Positions 34,071-42,302 of a stretch of 64,000 nt of DNA are shown piece after piece; the stretch's first letter is position 1; each line of letters begins with the position of its first letter. The stretch is taken from the NCBI RefSeq assembly GCF_900091705.1, contig NZ_LT594785.1, positions 1,044,119 to 1,108,118 of the forward strand, given 5' to 3'. Below the pieces are notes generated by a model. The model worked only from the letters and a program-made list of their open reading frames with translations. It searched no databases and was not told the DNA's origin. The position numbers and the translations under genes were made by a program. Source of the stretch: Clostridium mediterraneense. GTDB lineage: Bacteria; Bacillota; Clostridia; Clostridiales; Clostridiaceae.

Positions 34071-35816
34071 GGGACTGTCTCAAAGTGGAATTAGATTCCA
34101 TCTTTAGAGGCAATCCCTTTTTTTGCGTTTAAACGACTTTTTATAGATTTTGTTTAAAATATAAGTATGCAAAAAACAAACAAAACCTATGATATAAATT
34201 TAACCATAAATACAGAAAATATTCTAGAAAAAAATTGTATGGTGAGGACGCTAAATTACTTTATAGATAATTTAAAAATAAGAAAGGATTTAAGTAATCT
34301 CTACAAAAAAGGTAGAAATCCAGCGGTAGAACCAATTACTATGCTAAAATTAATAGTTTATGCTTACATAAAAGGGATATATTCTAGTAGAAAAATAGAA
34401 GATGCGTGTAAACGAAATTTAGATTTTATTTGGTTATTAAAAAATTTAAAACCGCCTACACGAAATACAATATGCAGATTTATAAAAAAAGTATCTCCAC
34501 TTATGAAGAAAATACTTAGTAAGTTTGTTGATTATCTTTCATCTATTGGTGAAATTAACTTTGAAAATATCTTCATTGATGGTACTAAAATAGAGGCATA
34601 TGCTAATAAATATTCCTTTGTGTGGAGAAAGTCCATAGAGAAATCTAAGGAAAAATTACAAGAAAAGATTAAAAATCACTTTTTACTTTATGGGGTTTCT
34701 GTTAATGATGATTATTTATATTGCCTATTAATTTTGCAAAAATATTTAAAAGAAATGATAAGTAATGAAGCTATTAAATTTGTTTATGGCAAGGGTAAAC
34801 GGAAATCACCCGTTCAACGAGAATATGAAATAATAACTGAATATATAGAAAAACTTGAAAGGTATTGCACTTATGAAAAAATCTTAGGAAAAAGAAATAG
34901 TTTTTCTAAAACAGATACTGAAGCCACATTTATGAGAATGAAAGAAGATCACATGCTAAATGGACAATTAAAACCGGCTTACAATATACAAATAGGAGTT
35001 GCTTCTGGATATATAGTAAATTTTATGGCTTCTCAAGAAAGAACGGATGTTAATACGTTAATTCCATTTCTAGAAGATACATCTAAATATCATAAATATA
35101 AAAATATAATTGCAGATGCAGGTTATGAAAGTTTAGAAAATTATAGATATCTAAAAGAAAATGACTATAAATCATATATTAAACCTAATAATTATGAAAT
35201 AAGAAAAAAAAGAAATTACAAAACCAAAGTAAGCAATATTGATAATATGACTTATAGCCCTAAAGATAATAAATACATATGTGCTAATAACGTAACTTTA
35301 AGTTATAAATATACGGGGAAACGCAAGAATAAAAGTGGTTTCGAATATATTGTAGATATTTATGAAGCAGAAGACTGTAGTAACTGTGAATTTAAATCAT
35401 TATGTAAAAAAACTAATAGAAATAAAACAATTCAAGTAAATAAAGAATTTCAATTAATGAGAAAAATATCAAATGAAAACATAAAATCTGAATATGGTAT
35501 TAAACTTAGGACAAACAGATCAATACAAGTTGAAGGTGTCTTTGCATTGATAAAAGAAAGTAGAAAGTTTAGAAGGTTTTCATACAGAGGATTAAAAAAC
35601 GTTGAAACGCAATTTTTATTAATTTCATTAGCACATAATATGATTAATTATATTAGCAAAAGAGATACAGGTAGATTAAAAAAGCACTTATTCTAACATT
35701 TTTTCATATTTATTCAAATGGGTATTTCTAATACCTTTATTTATCATGCATAAAAATCAATTAAAATAAAAGGAACCGTCTCACTCTTCCAAATTGTGGT
35801 ATTATGAGACAGCCCC
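34071..35816 (+). mobile_element. IS1182-family insertion sequence
   Basis: An element of about 1.75 kb with one transposase gene. The ends are imperfect inverted repeats: GGGACTGTCTCAAA at the left and, read on the minus strand, GGGGCTGTCTCATA at the right; the match may reach five bases further out (AAAAA and AAGAA), to 34066-35821. The left end can fold into a hairpin (TGGAAT..ATTCCA and GGGA..TCCC). No target duplication is evident next to either end. The right end stops within about 6 bases of the lrgB stop codon. Confidence 0.85.
34167..35696 (+). CDS. IS1182-family transposase
   Basis: 509-residue DDE transposase. N-terminal DUF772 region (NPAVEPITMLKLIVYAYIKG, SSRKIEDACKRNLDF), catalytic Asp in FIDGTKIEAYANKYSF, second Asp in IIADAGYES and the catalytic Glu in VEGVFALIKESRKFRRF. 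A Cys cluster (CSNCEFKSLC) lies at about 405-415, as in this family. The gene is intact, so the element may be active. Its AGA/AAA-rich codon use is not obviously unlike its neighbours. Confidence 0.95.
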   Translation: MQKTNKTYDINLTINTENILEKNCMVRTLNYFIDNLKIRKDLSNLYKKGRNPAVEPITMLKLIVYAYIKGIYSSRKIEDACKRNLDFIWLLKNLKPPTRNTICRFIKKVSPLMKKILSKFVDYLSSIGEINFENIFIDGTKIEAYANKYSFVWRKSIEKSKEKLQEKIKNHFLLYGVSVNDDYLYCLLILQKYLKEMISNEAIKFVYGKGKRKSPVQREYEIITEYIEKLERYCTYEKILGKRNSFSKTDTEATFMRMKEDHMLNGQLKPAYNIQIGVASGYIVNFMASQERTDVNTLIPFLEDTSKYHKYKNIIADAGYESLENYRYLKENDYKSYIKPNNYEIRKKRNYKTKVSNIDNMTYSPKDNKYICANNVTLSYKYTGKRKNKSGFEYIVDIYEAEDCSNCEFKSLCKKTNRNKTIQVNKEFQLMRKISNENIKSEYGIKLRTNRSIQVEGVFALIKESRKFRRFSYRGLKNVETQFLLISLAHNMINYISKRDTGRLKKHLF

Positions 35817-35822
35817 TTCTTC

Positions 35823-36533
35823 TTAGTGTAATCCAACTATGCTAGATAATACACTATATAAAAGAGGTGCAAGAATAACTACTGAAAGACCAGCAACCCC
35901 TATTGATAATGAACTCATAGCTCCTGTTGTTTCAGAAATTGTAAGTGCTTTTGATGTTCCAACAGCATGTGAACAAGTTCCAAGAGCTATTCCAACAGCA
36001 ACTTCATTTTTAATTTTAAATATCTTTAAGATAAATGGATAAACTATTGCTCCTGTTATACCTGTTACAATAATAGCAACAACTGTTACTGGTACGACTC
36101 CACCAAGTGATTGTGAAACTTGCATACCTATAGGTGTTGTTATTGATTTAGGCATAAGTGATCTTATAAGAGCAGGATTAAGTTTTAAGAAGTAACTTAG
36201 GAAGAATATATATATAATACCTATTCCACTTCCAAAGAATATTCCTGTAATTATAGGAACTAGGTGTTTCTTTAATAAGTTAATTTGCTTATAAAGTGGA
36301 ACTGCAAGAACAACTGTTGCTGGTTGAAGTAGGTCAGTTATAAATTGTCCACCTTTATTAAATGTTGTATAGCTTATTTTAAATGTTAATAAATATATAA
36401 TGACTAAAGCTATAGCGATTAGTAATGGATTAAGTAGTGCTATCTTTGTTTTTTTGTTAATTAATATTCCGATTTCAAAAGCAAATATACAAATCATAAT
36501 ACTAAATAAACTACTATCTAAAATACTGCTCAT
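35823..36533 (-). CDS. lrgB: LrgB-family membrane protein
   Basis: 236 residues with about eight hydrophobic helices. LrgB partners LrgA in controlling murein hydrolase activity and cell lysis; newer work ties the family to transport of small carbon compounds. Family blocks: GGQFITDLLQPATVVLAVPLYKQ split across helices, KSITTPIGMQVSQSLGG, GIALGTCSHAVGTSKAL. It begins immediately after the lrgA stop (no gap). An IS1182 element ends a few bases past its stop codon, so its native terminator may be displaced. Confidence 0.94.
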   Translation of the reverse strand: MSSILDSSLFSIMICIFAFEIGILINKKTKIALLNPLLIAIALVIIYLLTFKISYTTFNKGGQFITDLLQPATVVLAVPLYKQINLLKKHLVPIITGIFFGSGIGIIYIFFLSYFLKLNPALIRSLMPKSITTPIGMQVSQSLGGVVPVTVVAIIVTGITGAIVYPFILKIFKIKNEVAVGIALGTCSHAVGTSKALTISETTGAMSSLSIGVAGLSVVILAPLLYSVLSSIVGLH

Positions 36534-36905
36534 CTAACTTACCTTCTTTCCTTTATTTTTATTCATAAGTTTCATAACAAATTGAACTATTATTCCTGTT
36601 GAAGCCATAATGACCATTGTTGATGTAATTACAATTATTAATAACTTAGTAATATTACCTTCTAAGTAACCAAGAGCATTTAATAATCCAACTCCTGCTG
36701 GTATGAATAAGAAAGCAAGGTGATCTAATAAGAAAGTTGAAACATTATCAACTTGTTCAACTTTAAGGATTTTAGTACATAATAAAATAAGTAGAATAAT
36801 CATTCCTAATATATTACCAGGTAGTGGTAAATGTAAGGCTGTAGAAATAAATTGTCCTACAAAATAGATAGCTAGTATAATTAGCATTTCACGTAAAAGT
36901 TTCAT
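36534..36905 (-). CDS. lrgA: LrgA/CidA-family holin-like protein
   Basis: 123-residue small membrane protein with four helices, the holin-like member of the LrgAB pair. Blocks include LPLPGNILGMIILLILL and FLFIPAGVGLLNALGYL. It is preceded by a strong GGGAGGAACC ribosome site. Its stop abuts the lrgB start. A possible minus-strand promoter lies near 36975-37000. No LytTR-type regulator (LytSR) is adjacent. Confidence 0.94.
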   Translation of the reverse strand: MKLLREMLIILAIYFVGQFISTALHLPLPGNILGMIILLILLCTKILKVEQVDNVSTFLLDHLAFLFIPAGVGLLNALGYLEGNITKLLIIVITSTMVIMASTGIIVQFVMKLMNKNKGKKVS

Positions 36906-37114
36906 TGGTTCCTCCCTAGTTTTTAAGTAAATTAAATATTTTATGTAAAAATTATATCCATACTAATTCTATTATGATTATACCAATTTGTATAGTGTAA
37001 TGTAGGCTTGTACACATAAAAATCAGTGGAAAATATGGTATGTCGTTGTATTATGAATAAATAAAAGCTTCAAGATTGATATTTATTTATAATACTCGTT
37101 TTTATTATATGGGT

Positions 37115-37160
37115 TAAAAAAAATAGGCAAAAAATTAACAATATAAATTTTGCCTATTTA
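37115..37160 (-). terminator. Terminator of asnA
   Basis: AAATAGGCAAAA and TTTTGCCTATTT pair around an AT-rich loop, with a T run on the minus-strand side, just past the asnA stop. Confidence 0.85.
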
Positions 37161-37174
37161 AATATAATTTGATA

Positions 37175-38194
37175 TTATAATAGATCTATATTATTTTGCT
37201 TGCAGAGTTCCATCATTTCTTCATCCCAGATAGAAGCTTGAACCTCTCCTATATGAGCTTTTTGAAGGAAAAACATACAAATTCTAGATTGTCCAATTCC
37301 ACCACCTACTGTATATGGAAGTTCACCATTTAAAAGTTGAGTATGGAAAGGAAGATTTTTTCTATCTAAACAATCTGAGAATGTAAGTTGTTTTATTAAA
37401 GCTTCTTCATCAACTCTTATACCCATTGATGAAAATTCTATAGCCCTATCAAGAACAGGGTAGTAGAATAAGATATCTCCATTAAGTGTCCAATCATCAT
37501 AATCAGGACTTCTTCCATCATGTTTTTCTCCTGATAGTAGAGGGTAGCCTATAGAACTTATAAATACAGCCTTCTTCTCACGGCATATAGCATTTTCCCT
37601 TTCTTTACCACTAAGATTTGGGTACATATCTTCAAGTTCTTGTGATGTTACAAAGAATATTTCATCAGGAAGATTTTTAGGGATAGAAGGATAAAGTCCA
37701 CAGATATATTCTTCTGTTTGTTTAAAAACATTAAATATTTTTTTAACTATGTTTTGAAGTGTATCTGTATTTCTTTCTTCTTTCTTTATTATTTTTTCCC
37801 AATCCCATTGGTCAACGTAGATTGAATGTAGATTATCAAGATCTTCATCTCTTCTTATAGCATTCATATCTGTATATAAACCTTCATTATATTTAAATCC
37901 GTATCTTTTTAGGGCACTTCTTTTCCATTTAGCAAGAGAGTGAACTATATCAACTTGTGAACCTTCAATTGCCTTCATATCAAATCTTACAGGTCTTTCT
38001 TTTCCACTAAGGTCATCATTAAGTCCTGAACTTTTTAGAACAAATAAAGGAGCAGATACCCTAGTAAGTTTTAGTTCCTTTGCAAGTGCAGTTTCAAAAA
38101 AGTCTTTTAATTGTTTTATTGCTATAGCTGTTTCTTTTAATGATAAAATTGATTTATAGTTTTCTGGTAAGATAAGTCCTTTTTCAGTTATCAT
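37175..38194 (-). CDS. asnA: Aspartate-ammonia ligase (asparagine synthetase A)
   Basis: Makes asparagine from aspartate, ammonia and ATP. 339 residues, normal length; conserved blocks are RVSAPLFV, GLNDDLSGKERPV, VHSLAKWKRSAL, YVDQWDWEK and the C-terminal LPYTVGGGIGQSRICMF. The fold is that of class II aminoacyl-tRNA synthetases. An asparagine-specific T-box leader lies directly upstream on the same strand. Monocistronic. Confidence 0.97.
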   Translation of the reverse strand: MITEKGLILPENYKSILSLKETAIAIKQLKDFFETALAKELKLTRVSAPLFVLKSSGLNDDLSGKERPVRFDMKAIEGSQVDIVHSLAKWKRSALKRYGFKYNEGLYTDMNAIRRDEDLDNLHSIYVDQWDWEKIIKKEERNTDTLQNIVKKIFNVFKQTEEYICGLYPSIPKNLPDEIFFVTSQELEDMYPNLSGKERENAICREKKAVFISSIGYPLLSGEKHDGRSPDYDDWTLNGDILFYYPVLDRAIEFSSMGIRVDEEALIKQLTFSDCLDRKNLPFHTQLLNGELPYTVGGGIGQSRICMFFLQKAHIGEVQASIWDEEMMELCKQNNIDLL

Positions 38195-38225
38195 AATAAA
38201 TTACCTCCAAATTAATATTTTAAAT

Positions 38226-38515
38226 AAAAAAAGACCTTCCACCCTATAAAAATAGGGCGAAAGGTTTCCGCGGTGCCACCTAAATTGCTTAAATTAATAA
38301 GCCTACTCAAAAAGTACAGTAAAAAACGATACTCTCCTAAAATAACGGTAAGGCTCCGTCTAAGTCTACTAAAACTAAAGTTCTTTCGATTAGAAGCTCA
38401 AGGATGTTATTCATAAAAGTTTTCTTGTAAGACTCCCACCATAACTTACTCGCTTTAAAGAAAATACTTAAATTACTTCTTCCTGTCATAGCTTTTTATA
38501 TCCATTCTTTTAAAA
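38226..38515 (-). promoter_or_regulatory. T-box leader (tRNA-Asn sensing) upstream of asnA
   Basis: On the minus strand the invariant T-box core GGTGGCACCGCGG sits at 38268-38280. Upstream stem I includes AGGAAGAAGTA, the distal GGTGGGAG loop and the specifier segment GAATAACATCC, whose AAC (38406-38408) codes for asparagine. A terminator follows the T-box (the GCGAAAGG..CCTTTCGCC-type stem and T run at 38226-38266). Uncharged tRNA-Asn would let transcription read on into asnA. Confidence 0.93.
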
Positions 38516-38633
38516 AAATTTTAACAGAATATTAAACTAGTGTCAAATACTTATATGGCTATAATCTATAATTTTTTATCCAATTGCTCCAATTAGTAGG
38601 GTATGGGCTTATATAATTTATTTAGTAACAATA

Positions 38634-38662
38634 AAAAAAGAACTGTTTTTAACAGCTCTCTT
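38634..38662 (-). terminator. Terminator of the D,D-carboxypeptidase gene
   Basis: On the minus strand AGAGCTGTT pairs with AACAGTTCT, followed by a T run (plus-strand AAAAAAA). Confidence 0.75.
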
Positions 38663-39969
38663 TATTTAAATATACGTTTTTTTCTTCTAGAGTAAAAGTT
38701 TCTTCTTCTTCTTTTAGAGATATTGATACTTCTTATAATTACTATTATAGCTATAATGGCAGCTATAAATCCACCAATTCTTATTATGTAATAAAGTAGA
38801 TTTTGTTTTATAATAGTAAAGTTTGAAATCTTAGCACTAGAAGTAGTAGCTATAGTAGAATCTTTTTCTTTAAAAGCAGTTTTTAGTTCTTTATTTCCTG
38901 CTATTTCCCAAGCACTCATTCCTTTTGTATCAATATTTATTTTTAAATCTTCTGGAGGTAATGAATTATCATAACGTTTTATATCTTCATTTAAAGCAAT
39001 AGGAATTTTTATATCTTGTTTTTTACCAAAGAAACCAAAAGTTTTATAAGTAGCAGTAACTTCAGTTATAACTTCACCAGCTTTTTTATAGTTAACTTTT
39101 TTAGCAGCAAAACTATAGTCCATTATAGCTTTCATATCTTTAAAAACTTGAGTATCTGTAGCCCCATATTCTGAATTTAAAACTATACCAACTAAAAGTC
39201 TGTCATCTTTTTCATAAAAAGCAAGTAGACATCTACCAGCAGGATCTGTAAATCCAGTTTTACCGCCTATATTATGGTCTTTACCAAGTAACTTATTTCT
39301 ATTTTCAATATTAATTCTTTTTTTGCTATCTAAAAATTGTATTTGAGAAGTCTTAGTAGCTATTGTTTCTTTAACCCACTTATTTTCTATTATAGCCTTT
39401 GACATTAGAGCAAGGTCATAAGCTGTAGTGTAATGCTCAGGATCATGAAGACCATTAGGATTTTTAAAGTATGTATTTTTAAGTCCTAATTTTTTTGCAG
39501 TATCATTCATAAGATTTGCAAATTCTGTATCACTTCCAGAAACATAATCAGAAACCATATAAGCTGCATCATTAGCTGAGAAAAGTAATAATGATTTCAT
39601 TACATCATTTGCAGTTAATTTATCTCCTATATTAATAGGACCATAATTAGCTTCTAAAGAATATTCAGGTTGTTTTTTTGCACTTGCAGTATAAGGTATA
39701 ATAGAATCTTTGCTAGCATTTTCTGCAAAAACTAAAGCTGTCATAAGTTTTGTTATACTAGCAGGATAGTTCTTACTATCTATATTTTTTGCATATATTA
39801 TTTCACCAGTTTTTAAATCCATAGTTATAGCAGATTTACCTACTATTTGTGGTAAGTCTACAGTATTATTAGTTTCATTAGCATTTACATAAGTAGCTGG
39901 AAAGATATTAAAAGTCATAGCTAAAAAACTAATTAGGAATGTTAAAGTAAGTAAGCTCTTTTTAAACAT
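38662..39969 (-). CDS. D-alanyl-D-alanine carboxypeptidase (S11, DacA/DacF-like)
   Basis: Removes the terminal D-Ala of peptidoglycan stem peptides. 435 residues: signal peptide (about 1-30, cleavage near VNA), catalytic Ser71-x-x-Lys74 (SITK), SxN in SANDAAYM, and KTG in GGKTGFT. A C-terminal beta domain and a membrane helix (about 383-410) are followed by a very basic tail (KRRRRNFYSRRKKR). The helix rather than the usual amphipathic anchor probably holds it to the membrane. GGGGGAG precedes the ATG. Single gene. Confidence 0.94.
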   Translation of the reverse strand: MFKKSLLTLTFLISFLAMTFNIFPATYVNANETNNTVDLPQIVGKSAITMDLKTGEIIYAKNIDSKNYPASITKLMTALVFAENASKDSIIPYTASAKKQPEYSLEANYGPINIGDKLTANDVMKSLLLFSANDAAYMVSDYVSGSDTEFANLMNDTAKKLGLKNTYFKNPNGLHDPEHYTTAYDLALMSKAIIENKWVKETIATKTSQIQFLDSKKRINIENRNKLLGKDHNIGGKTGFTDPAGRCLLAFYEKDDRLLVGIVLNSEYGATDTQVFKDMKAIMDYSFAAKKVNYKKAGEVITEVTATYKTFGFFGKKQDIKIPIALNEDIKRYDNSLPPEDLKINIDTKGMSAWEIAGNKELKTAFKEKDSTIATTSSAKISNFTIIKQNLLYYIIRIGGFIAAIIAIIVIIRSINISKRRRRNFYSRRKKRIFK

Positions 39970-40336
39970 TTTCTCCCCCTTTTCAAAAGTTTAATTTTAC
40001 AAAAATAGTATATCACCAAAATATTACAAAAACAATAAAAATGACATTAAAAGTAATAAATTGTAATAATATATGTAATATATTCATTAAAAATAAGATA
40101 GAGAATATCCTAACTAAATTTATAAAAAAAGAGCAACAAGCTTGCTCTTTTAATTTATATAGTAAAATATTCAATTTTATTTTATTAAATATGTTATAAA
40201 TATACACCTTAGTAGCTTTATGCTTTTAAGAGATAAATAAAATAATTTTATAAATGGGAATAGTCTAAGATTTTAAAATATATAATATATAGAATCATTA
40301 ATGAAATGGTTTAAATTTTTTAAAGTGGGTGAGGCT
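39970..40336. other. Intergenic gap with an orphan hairpin
   Basis: AT-rich with no credible gene. A perfect hairpin (AAAGAGCAA and TTGCTCTTT around 40127-40150, with A and T runs on both sides) looks like a bidirectional terminator but neither neighbour ends here, since the genes on both sides start from this region. It may be the leftover of a lost gene or an attenuator in the leader of the carboxypeptidase gene. The 64-codon frame across it (40013-40207, minus) has no ribosome site. Confidence 0.5.
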
Positions 40337-40681
40337 ATGCTAAATAAAAAAGATAATATATATTTTTATACAATGATTCATAAGGAAAAAGGAATAAAGA
40401 GTAGTGATATATGTTATGAATTCGACTATGATGAAAGTAAAAATTTATTTAAAACAGTTTTAGATGGGGAAGAAGTTAGTTTTAAAATTGATGGAGAAAT
40501 CATAAAAGAAGAAGATACTATTTCATTTAATACTTTAGATTCAAAGATAGTAAAGCTTAAATATTTAAATCTACCACTTTATGAGAGTTTGAAAGGATAT
40601 CTTATAAGTTATAATTCTCCAACTTTAAGAAGTGATAGGGAAGTACAGGAGTACTTTAAAAGTCAAAGAAACTTTAAATAG
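40337..40681 (+). CDS. Small protein of unknown function
   Basis: 114 residues from the ATG at 40337, chosen because GGTGAGG lies just before it, whereas the in-frame ATG at 40301 has no ribosome site. Two similar halves of alternating strands and acidic turns (NIYFYTMIHKEKGIKSSD, LFKTVLDGEEVSFKIDGE, TISFNTLDSKIVKLKYL) suggest a compact beta-rich cytoplasmic protein. No family recognised. No operon partner. Confidence 0.55.
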   Translation: MLNKKDNIYFYTMIHKEKGIKSSDICYEFDYDESKNLFKTVLDGEEVSFKIDGEIIKEEDTISFNTLDSKIVKLKYLNLPLYESLKGYLISYNSPTLRSDREVQEYFKSQRNFK

Positions 40682-40810
40682 ATTTATATAGCACAAATCT
40701 GAGTTTAATTGTTCTTAGATTGTGCTATATTTTGTTGGTAAACATTACTAAGGAAAAAGTATTTATTATGTGTTAGTATGAAAAGTGAGACGTTTTAGGT
40801 GGTGATAAAA

Positions 40811-41377
40811 ATGGATGATTTAACAGTTAATGACATATTAAATCGCAGAGAAGTTGGTACAATAATCCCCCTTTTAGTTACAATAAACTCAGAAAATATA
40901 CCAGTATTCTTTGTTAAGGATTATAGAAAAACTATAGATATTATAGGAGATAATGAGATTATTGCTTTAAAAAATTCAATAGTAGGAAGTAATGATTGTT
41001 TATTATTTTTACTTATGTTTAAGTTCGCAGATAATTTTCAAACTACTTATGATATATGGTTTAATTATGCTGAGGATTTACATAAGGATTTTTTAAATAC
41101 TCTTAAGGAATCAACAAGAATGGTTGTCGATTTTAGAGATGAAAATAATGAAAGAGTAAAAAGTATTGAGATAGAAAATAGTGTTGGAAAAATAGTTGAT
41201 GAATACATAAATAGAGCCAGTGAAAAGATTCTTTATAAGGGGAATAAAGATGAAAATATTATTAATCTTGAAAAAATAGAAAGATATAAATTGTGGACAA
41301 TAGAAGAAATTAACCAAATGTTAGATAATATTTTTGAATCATATGATGATATTGAGCAACTTTGGGATGATATGTAA
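40811..41377 (+). CDS. Cytoplasmic protein of unknown function
   Basis: 188 residues from the ATG at 40811, which has AGGTGGTG eight bases upstream; two in-frame GTG codons at 40799 and 40802 overlap the ribosome site. The N-terminal half has strands (TIIPLLVTINSENIPVFFV, DCLLFLLMFKF), the C-terminal half is helical and charged, ending in acidic ESYDDIEQLWDDM. Not recognised; shares nothing obvious with neighbours. Confidence 0.65.
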   Translation: MDDLTVNDILNRREVGTIIPLLVTINSENIPVFFVKDYRKTIDIIGDNEIIALKNSIVGSNDCLLFLLMFKFADNFQTTYDIWFNYAEDLHKDFLNTLKESTRMVVDFRDENNERVKSIEIENSVGKIVDEYINRASEKILYKGNKDENIINLEKIERYKLWTIEEINQMLDNIFESYDDIEQLWDDM

Positions 41378-41394
41378 AGTTAATAATAAATAAG

Positions 41395-41429
41395 AAAAAG
41401 ATACTAATTTAAAATAGTATCTTTTTTTC
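41395..41429. terminator. Bidirectional terminator
   Basis: AAAAAGATACTA and TAGTATCTTTTT form a stem with A and T runs on both sides, between the unknown gene and the convergent acylphosphatase gene. Confidence 0.85.
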
Positions 41430-41431
41430 AA

Positions 41432-41698
41432 TTAAAATATAAAGTTTTTTTCAGAGGGAATAATATCTAACTTTGTTTCTTCAATTGATACTACTTTACA
41501 AAATCCATTTCCTTTATAGAGTTGAACTTTTAATTTATCTAAGTTAGAACGAGTTCCTTGTGCTTCTATAAGAACATCTCCATTATCTAGATTCTTAACA
41601 TATCCTGTTATATTAAGCTTAGTTGATGTAAGTTTAGTAAAGAATCTAAAGCCAACACCTTGTACTAATCCTTTAACTATTAATTTAATTCTAATCAA
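41432..41698 (-). CDS. acyP: Acylphosphatase
   Basis: Hydrolyses carboxyl-phosphate bonds of acylphosphates. 88 residues, normal for the family, with the GVGFRFF motif containing the catalytic Arg and VKNLDNGDV containing the catalytic Asn. The TTG at 41698 is chosen because GTAGGTGAAG lies at the right distance and it gives the standard length; the longer frame to 41743 adds residues without homology. Monocistronic. Confidence 0.93.
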   Translation of the reverse strand: MIRIKLIVKGLVQGVGFRFFTKLTSTKLNITGYVKNLDNGDVLIEAQGTRSNLDKLKVQLYKGNGFCKVVSIEETKLDIIPSEKNFIF

Positions 41699-41866
41699 AA
41701 AAACTTCACCTACCTTAAATATTTTATATTTTAATAATAGCAAAATTATTAAATAAATACGATTTTAAAATATATTTATGAATAATGTGAATAATATGAT
41801 AAGGAATTGAATTAAATATTAAGAGAGAGTATAATGACAATGATAAATCATAAGGAGTGATAACAA

Positions 41867-42256
41867 ATGGAAAAGAGCTTAGTTCTAATAAAGCCAGATG
41901 CAGTTGAAAGAAATTTAATAGGTAGTATTCTAAGCATATATGAGAACGCAGGATTAAAAATAGTAAATATAAAAATGGAACAAGTAAGCGAAGAAAAAGC
42001 TATTGAACATTATAAAGAACATGAAGGTAGGGATTACTTTGAACCTTTAATAGCTTATATAAGAAGAAGTCCATTAGTAGCTCTAATTTTAGAAGGTGAA
42101 AATGCTATAGCTAAAATAAGAGAATTAAATGGATCAACAACAAATCCAGCAGAAGGAACAATAAGACATAGATTTGCAATTTCAAATAGAGAAAATTCAG
42201 TTCACGCTTCTGATTCAGTAGAAAGCGCAAAAAGAGAAATGGCTATTTGGTTTTAA
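41867..42256 (+). CDS. ndk: Nucleoside diphosphate kinase
   Basis: Transfers phosphate between nucleoside tri- and diphosphates through a phosphohistidine. 129 residues with SLVLIKPDAVERNLIG at the start and active-site His113 in NSVHASDS. It is about ten residues shorter than most bacterial enzymes, with the short C-terminus ending KREMAIWF, but complete. Strong AAGGAGTGATAAC ribosome site. Single gene. Confidence 0.95.
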   Translation: MEKSLVLIKPDAVERNLIGSILSIYENAGLKIVNIKMEQVSEEKAIEHYKEHEGRDYFEPLIAYIRRSPLVALILEGENAIAKIRELNGSTTNPAEGTIRHRFAISNRENSVHASDSVESAKREMAIWF

Positions 42257-42300
42257 TAAAAAAAGCACTAATTACAGAAATCTGTTGTAGTGCTTTTTTT
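42257..42300. terminator. Bidirectional terminator between ndk and potD
   Basis: AAGCACTA..ACAG and CTGT..TAGTGCTT form a long stem with A and T runs on both sides, serving both convergent transcripts. Confidence 0.85.
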
Positions 42301-42302
42301 AT

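Noticed and set aside
34167-35696. Inactive or truncated transposase
   Set aside because: The frame is complete and the DDE residues are seen.
34040-35834. TTAGTGTAA on both sides of the IS1182 element, as a possible target duplication
   Set aside because: The copies are 23 and about 8 bases away from the ends and not adjacent; the right copy is part of the lrgB coding sequence, so chance is more likely.
40013-40207. 64-codon minus-strand frame
   Set aside because: Crosses an AT-rich gap and a terminator-like hairpin, no ribosome site, biased hydrophobic composition.
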